Assembly (NCBI GenBank): GCA_049521495.1 | Contig: JBEKOT010000087.1 | Span: 1-10,998 of the forward strand | DNA: 10,998 nt | DNA from: CAWEPK01 sp049521495 | GTDB taxonomy: Bacteria; Desulfobacterota; Syntrophorhabdia; Syntrophorhabdales; WCHB1-27 | Direction of reading: 5' to 3' | In this document: in pieces, positions 8,200-10,998 of the stretch | Numbering within the stretch: the first letter of the stretch is position 1 | Layout: every line of letters starts with the position of its first letter | Made by a program: the position numbers and the translations under genes | The notes under the pieces: generated by a model | Database searches by the model: none | Seen by the model: only the letters and a program-made list of their open reading frames with translations | Told to the model about the DNA's origin: nothing

Positions 8200-8844
8200 C
8201 TATTGTTTTTTGACTGCTTTTTTCAGAATGAGGTAGCCGTTTCTCGGTCCGGGCACTGCACCCTGGATCATCACGATATTCGTGTCGCCCCGCACCTCGA
8301 CGACTTTGAGGCTCTGGACGGTTACCTTTCCAGCCCCTAGGTGGCCCGGCATCTTCTTACCCTTCAGGGTCCTTCCGGGCGTAGTGTTCTGGCCTATGGA
8401 CCCGCCGTGCCTGAAGAACTCGTGGGTCCCGTGGCCTCCAGGCGCACCCGAGAACTTGTGCCTCTTGATGACGCCCGCGTAGCCTTTTCCGATGGAGATT
8501 CCCGTCACATCGACGAAATCTCCTGGCTTGAAGAGGTCAACAGGGACCTCGCTCCCTGCCTCGAAGCCCGCAAGCTCCTCCCCATCTGCCCTGAACTCTT
8601 TCAATTTGACCATGGGAGCGACGCCGGCCTTCTTGAAATGACCCATCCTGGGCTTATTGACCCTGGAGGTTTTTTTGATCTCCCCGAAACCAACCTGCAA
8701 GGCGCTGTAACCGTCGTTTTCAACGGTCTTTTTTTGCACGACGAGGCAGGGACCGGTTCTCACGACAGTGACGGGAATAACGGCGCCGTTCTCCCCGAAT
8801 ACCTGCGTCATGCCCAGCTTCTTGCCGATAAGTCCGATGGCCAT
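8200..8844 (-). CDS. rplC: 50S ribosomal protein L3
   Basis: A full-length 214-residue L3, which binds 23S rRNA near its 3' end, nucleates early 50S assembly and reaches the peptidyl transferase centre. Typical features are GLIGKKLGMTQVF at the start, the internal ISIGKGYAGVIKRHKFSG stretch, HGGSIGQNTTPGRTLKGKKM, and VTVQSLKVV plus GAVPGPRNGY near the end. Gln152 in SIGQN corresponds to the glutamine methylated by PrmB in Escherichia coli. Nothing looks degraded. The start ATG 8844 has GGAGG six bases upstream. The neighbourhood is abnormal: rpsJ is not upstream and rplD is not downstream; instead an ABC exporter gene begins 15 bases after the stop. It has its own strong promoter. It may be a relocated single copy or an extra copy; the window cannot decide. 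Confidence 0.97.
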   Translation of the reverse strand: MAIGLIGKKLGMTQVFGENGAVIPVTVVRTGPCLVVQKKTVENDGYSALQVGFGEIKKTSRVNKPRMGHFKKAGVAPMVKLKEFRADGEELAGFEAGSEVPVDLFKPGDFVDVTGISIGKGYAGVIKRHKFSGAPGGHGTHEFFRHGGSIGQNTTPGRTLKGKKMPGHLGAGKVTVQSLKVVEVRGDTNIVMIQGAVPGPRNGYLILKKAVKKQ

Positions 8845-8864
8845 CTTCCACCTCCGAAGGTATT

Positions 8865-8892
8865 AGTATAGTTAAAAGAACACAAAAGTCAA
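8865..8892 (-). promoter_or_regulatory. Strong sigma70-type promoter of rplC
   Basis: On the minus strand TTGACT (8887-8892) and TATACT (8865-8870) are separated by 16 bases in an AT-rich spacer; each box matches five of six consensus bases. Transcription would begin near 8858, leaving a leader of only about 14 bases that just contains the GGAGG ribosome site at 8851-8855. There is thus no room for the long leader by which L4 controls the S10 operon in enterobacteria. It could drive rplC and all the minus-strand genes behind it. Confidence 0.72.
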
Positions 8893-8900
8893 GGGGCGAG

Positions 8901-9084
8901 CGCCCAGGGCGGGTGTATTTGGAAGCCCTGTAAGCGCTCCCGACATTGGAAGTCTATAAGCGACGGGCCTTCGAGGAGGCCGGGCACCGCGCCAAAGGCG
9001 CGGTTGGATGGGTTACCGACTCGTCAATATGAAAGGCGGGATTAAAAACGCCCGACTTCCGTGACATAGAGTACGCCCGGTGCG
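8901..9084 (+). ncRNA. Candidate structured RNA element in the rplC-glutaredoxin gap
   Basis: The 268-base gap 8845-9112 holds no convincing ORF but can fold as one unit. Long-range stems: 8910-8917 with 9072-9079 (8 pairs, including one U-G that works only on the plus strand) and 8948-8954 with 9054-9060 (7 perfect pairs). Local hairpins lie inside: 8966-8970/8977-8981 (GGCCT/AGGCC), 8986-8993/8997-9004 (8 perfect pairs closing an AAA loop) and 9035-9038/9049-9052. I cannot match it to 6S, SRP, RNase P, tmRNA or a known riboswitch. GC-rich DNA gives chance stems, no clear plus-strand promoter or U-tract terminator is seen, and the strand is inferred from a single wobble pair. It could equally be a DNA or mRNA structure. 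Confidence 0.28.
8919..8962. repeat. Imperfect direct repeat pair
   Basis: Two copies of a 17-18 base unit, TTGGAAGCCCTGTAAGCG (8919-8936) and TTGGAAGTCTATAAGCG (8946-8962), share the TTGGAAG start and TAAGCG end and are 27 bases apart start to start. They lie in the gap upstream of rplC and could be paired protein-binding sites or traces of a local duplication within the candidate structured element. Confidence 0.5.
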
Positions 9085-9112
9085 AAGGGGCTGTCTTGTT
9101 CTGAGCGGGAGT

Positions 9113-9379
9113 CTATTGCGACGATTCCGACGACATCGACCGGACCAGCTCGGAATACTTCTCGAGACTGTAGCCGATAACAGCCTCCTCCCCTATCTTG
9201 ATGACCGGGAAACCTTTCACCTGGAAACCGCTCATCTCTTTCGATATTCTCTGCTGCTCTTCAGCCGAAGCAAGATCGTAGTCGATGTAGCTGTAAGAAA
9301 TACCCCGTGATTCAAAGAACTTTTTTGCTTCACTGCACCACGGGCAGGTACTGAGGCTATACATGCTCAACTTTTTCAT
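9113..9379 (-). CDS. Glutaredoxin family protein
   Basis: An 88-residue thioredoxin-fold thiol-disulfide oxidoreductase. The active site is CPWC at residues 12-15 (STCPWCSEAKKFF), followed by the cis-proline loop in VKGFPVIKIG and the IGY segment that binds the glutathione or substrate thiol in glutaredoxin and NrdH proteins. It lies in the cytoplasm and would reduce disulfides or mixed disulfides; whether glutathione or a thioredoxin reductase recycles it is not evident. The CPWC form resembles the small glutaredoxins of anaerobes. The C-terminus ends in a Ser/Glu tail. The start ATG 9379 follows GGAGG at a good distance. It is transcribed from its own promoter and lies upstream of the gap before rplC, in the same direction. 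No redox partner gene is adjacent. Confidence 0.92.
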   Translation of the reverse strand: MKKLSMYSLSTCPWCSEAKKFFESRGISYSYIDYDLASAEEQQRISKEMSGFQVKGFPVIKIGEEAVIGYSLEKYSELVRSMSSESSQ

Positions 9380-9411
9380 CCCCGACCTCCAACATTAGAC
9401 TAACTAGCGTA

Positions 9412-9439
9412 AATGTAAGCCTCCTATCTGCATTGTCAA
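9412..9439 (-). promoter_or_regulatory. Probable promoter of the glutaredoxin gene
   Basis: A perfect TTGACA (9434-9439) and TACATT (9412-9417) are spaced by 16 bases on the minus strand. The leader would be about 25 bases to the ATG at 9379. Confidence 0.55.
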
Positions 9440-9473
9440 GAAAACGGTCAGCCAAAAAGGACCGCCACCGGCC

Positions 9474-9511
9474 GCAGGGTTGTCGAGACTTTGAAAGGGC
9501 CAACCCTCTGC
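9474..9511. repeat. Inverted repeat between glutaredoxin and TVP38 genes
   Basis: AGGGTTG (9476-9482) and CAACCCT (9501-9507) are perfect 7-base arms around an 18-base spacer, with outer GC bases (9474-9475 and 9510-9511) that could extend the stem. It lies between the two divergent promoters at 9412-9439 and 9534-9562, so an operator role is possible, though no regulator gene is present. The rest of the 9380-9635 gap holds no gene that I can support. Confidence 0.35.
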
Positions 9512-9533
9512 AGCGATACCTGCCTGATAGTTC

Positions 9534-9562
9534 TTGCAGCCCTTTGCCCGGCAGACTATATT
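9534..9562 (+). promoter_or_regulatory. Probable promoter of the TVP38 gene
   Basis: TTGCAG (9534-9539) and TATATT (9557-9562) are spaced by 17 bases. The -10 box is strong and the -35 box weak. The leader to the ATG at 9636 would be about 67 bases. Confidence 0.4.
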
Positions 9563-9635
9563 TCGGGTGTACAAACAGATGTGCCGCGAGGCCGTGCTTT
9601 AATCGTCATGGCAGGGGAGGGGGCCGAACAGAGGC

Positions 9636-10262
9636 ATGAGGCGAGTTCATCCGATCAAGAAACTGTTAGTCGTCGCGCTAATCGCTTGCACGTTTATCGC
9701 GTTCTGGACGCTCGGTCTCGAGCGGTACCTCACGCTCTCCTATGTGAAGGGTTCCCTGGGAAGCCTCCGTGCCGCCTATGGGCATTACCCTGCCTCGGTG
9801 ATCGCGTGCTATTTCCTCATCTATGTCTTGGTTACGTCCCTCTCGCTGCCCGGCGCCGTTGTCCTTACCATCGCGGGGGGCGGGCTCTTCGGCCTCGTAA
9901 CGGGAACGATCGTCGTATCCTTCGCAAGCGCTATCGGAGCAACCCTCGCCTGCTTTGTCTCCAGGTATCTCCTGGGGGCATGGGTCCAGAAAAGGTTCGG
10001 CAGCAGAATTGAGAAGATCAACGAGGGAATAGAAAGGGAGGGGGTGTTCTATCTCTTTACCCTTCGGCTGATTCCCTTATTTCCCTTCTGGCTGATCAAC
10101 CTTGCCATGGGGCTTTCGCGCATGCGCCTGCGAACCTTCTGGTGGGTTTCGCAGCTCGGAATGCTGCCGGGTACGATCGTTTACGTCAATGCAGGTAGAG
10201 AATTGGCCAGGATCGAGTCCGCAAGGGACATTCTTTCGCCGGGGCTCCTCGTGGCCCCCTAG
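9636..10262 (+). CDS. TVP38/TMEM64 (DedA-like) membrane protein, possibly frame-broken at the C-terminus
   Basis: A 208-residue inner-membrane protein of the SNARE-associated/VTT domain family (PF09335), linked in other organisms to lipid scrambling or envelope integrity. An N-terminal helix (residues ~8-27) precedes the VTT core: SLSLPGAVVLTIAGGGLFG (68-86), FTLRLIPLFPFWLINLAMG (141-159) and GMLPGTIVYVNAG (175-187). The last residues SPGLLVAP stop at TAG 10260-10262 just where family members usually carry a final hydrophobic helix. In the -1 frame the missing part appears: LALLLMSRYRKNRR directly follows. A base lost in the CCCCC run at 10255-10259, a sequencing error or frameshifting could explain this. 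ATG 9636 is the only usable start (in-frame stop at 9600-9602); its Shine-Dalgarno is poorly placed. Confidence 0.88.
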   Translation: MRRVHPIKKLLVVALIACTFIAFWTLGLERYLTLSYVKGSLGSLRAAYGHYPASVIACYFLIYVLVTSLSLPGAVVLTIAGGGLFGLVTGTIVVSFASAIGATLACFVSRYLLGAWVQKRFGSRIEKINEGIEREGVFYLFTLRLIPLFPFWLINLAMGLSRMRLRTFWWVSQLGMLPGTIVYVNAGRELARIESARDILSPGLLVAP

Positions 10263-10381
10263 CTCTCCTTCTCATGTCGCGTTACCGAAAGAACCGCCGG
10301 GCCTGCTCCATTGATTTCGGCGGACACAGGCACTATGTTCGAAGAGCTTGGAGAAAAAGTCGGTGGAAGGAGAGGGGCCGT

Positions 10382-10906
10382 ATGGAGAGTCGTGAGATTA
10401 TCGACCGGCTGAGCTCCCTTATGAAGCTCGATTACGACGCCGTGCTGGCGTACGAAAGGGCAGTTGCCAGGGTCAAGTCGGGGGAGGTGCAGGACGCTCT
10501 GAGGCGCATCCGGCAGGACCACGAGAGGCATGTGAGGGAACTGGGCGACGCGATCAGAAGAGAGGGCGGCGAGCCGCCCGAGTTGTCGAAGGCCGTGCAC
10601 GGCGTCTTCCTCGAAGGGATAGCGGCCCTCACGGAGGCGATTGGGGAGCGTCCGGTGCTCAGCGCCTGCGAGACGGGAGAAAAGTACGTCAATTACAAAT
10701 ACAGGCAAGCGGCCCGTGAAGAGCTTCCCTCGCGGGTGATGGTTATGGTCGAAAAGAACTACGCCGACGAGCGGCGCCATCTTTCTTACATAGAAAGGAG
10801 GCTCGCTGTCGCGGTGGCCGGCCTCGGCGTAGTCAAAACGATCGGTATCCTGGCCCTGGGCGTCGCCGCGGGCGCCGTGATCGGCAGACAGATCGCCTCG
10901 CGGTGA
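10382..10906 (+). CDS. Ferritin-like protein with C-terminal membrane anchor (DUF2383-like)
   Basis: A 174-residue protein predicted as a four-helix ferritin-like bundle (residues 1-145) followed by one hydrophobic helix, VVKTIGILALGVAAGAVIG (150-168), and a short basic tail. Helix patterns carry candidate metal or charged residues: LDYDAVLAYERA (16-27), DHERHVRELGD (46-56) and EKNYADERRHLSYIE (124-138). It resembles the DUF2383/PA2169 ferritin-like family, often stress-associated; iron binding is not proven. I chose ATG 10382, with AAGGAG nine bases upstream, because an upstream ATG at 10274 adds 36 Arg-rich residues that look like out-of-frame leftovers of the TVP38 gene. It lies 119 bases after the TVP38 stop and is probably co-transcribed with it. 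It ends 15 bases from a converging gene. Confidence 0.78.
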   Translation: MESREIIDRLSSLMKLDYDAVLAYERAVARVKSGEVQDALRRIRQDHERHVRELGDAIRREGGEPPELSKAVHGVFLEGIAALTEAIGERPVLSACETGEKYVNYKYRQAAREELPSRVMVMVEKNYADERRHLSYIERRLAVAVAGLGVVKTIGILALGVAAGAVIGRQIASR

Positions 10907-10927
10907 CCGTCCGGTCCCCGGTCAGCG
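10901..10927. terminator. Hairpin spanning two convergent stop codons
   Basis: CGGTGACCG (10901-10909) and CGGTCAGCG (10919-10927) pair at eight of nine positions around a nine-base loop. The arms contain the TGA of the ferritin-like gene and the stop of the opposing gene. A bidirectional terminator is a fair guess, but neither strand has the expected run of U. Confidence 0.35.
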
Positions 10928-10998
10928 GAGGGCAGTCAAGCAAAGGGCCGCGACCAGCGGGATAGTAAGGTTGTCATCGACAAGCTTCGTCGAGAGCA
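10922..10998 (-). CDS. C-terminal fragment of dolichol/diacylglycerol kinase-family membrane protein (partial)
   Basis: Only the last 24 full codons are in the window; the gene runs off the right edge. They read LSTKLVDDNLTIPLVAALCL then TALR and a TGA stop. The segment VDDNLTIPLVA followed by a hydrophobic helix is what I associate with the C-terminus of the CTP-dependent dolichol/diacylglycerol (polyprenol) kinase family of integral membrane proteins, related to the phosphatidate cytidylyltransferase fold. The call rests on this one short motif, so it is provisional. It converges on the ferritin-like gene with 15 bases between stops. Confidence 0.55.
   Translation of the reverse strand, partial: LSTKLVDDNLTIPLVAALCLTALR

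Noticed and set aside
8845..9112. Remnant of rpsJ upstream of rplC
   Set aside because: Translating the minus strand gave no S10-like segment, so there is no trace of the usual upstream neighbour.
9491..10012. Plus-strand open frame overlapping the TVP38 gene
   Set aside because: It shares its second half with the TVP38 gene in another frame, and its sequence has no recognisable domain; TVP38 is clearly the real product.
10274..10381. Longer N-terminus for the ferritin-like protein starting at ATG 10274
   Set aside because: The added 36 residues are Arg-rich with no family resemblance; ATG 10382 has a good ribosome site and starts the ferritin-like helix directly.

Overview
The window looks like chromosomal DNA of a GC-rich, Gram-negative bacterium, most likely an anaerobic member of the Desulfobacterota (old Deltaproteobacteria). 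This rests on the style of ribosomal protein L3, the gene content (SYLF lipoprotein-like protein, TVP38 protein, DUF2383-type ferritin-like protein) and the even, high-GC codon use. No tRNA, rRNA, CRISPR array, transposase or integrase was seen.

Layout. At the left edge a very small zinc-finger-like gene (+, 98-319) faces a phage-type zinc metallopeptidase gene (-, 340-861). A standalone FAD/NAD(P) reductase gene follows on the plus strand (1136-1855). The centre is a long minus-strand run, read right to left: rplC (8844-8200), two half-size ABC exporter subunits (8184-6499 and 6497-4788), an unknown 76-residue protein (4673-4443), 4-alpha-glucanotransferase malQ (4308-2809) and an exported SYLF-domain protein (2744-1872). 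A strong sigma70-type promoter lies just upstream of rplC, so the whole run may be one transcription unit. Upstream of rplC there is a 268-base gap that can fold into a structured RNA-like element. It is followed by a glutaredoxin gene (-, 9379-9113) with its own promoter. At the right end come a TVP38/DedA-like membrane protein gene (+, 9636-10262) and a ferritin-like membrane-anchored protein gene (+, 10382-10906). The last bases hold the 3' end of a minus-strand gene, probably a dolichol/diacylglycerol kinase-family membrane protein.

How the genes work together. The two ABC subunits overlap functionally as a heterodimeric exporter with one consensus and one degenerate ATP site. The genomic company is odd: L3 is normally inside the S10 ribosomal operon, yet here it sits alone in front of the exporter. 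The other genes are housekeeping or stress-related (redox, envelope, glycogen/maltodextrin handling). I do not see a clear new defence or mobile system. The points most worth a second look are the orphan rplC, the structured gap upstream of it, and the frame break at the end of the TVP38 gene.
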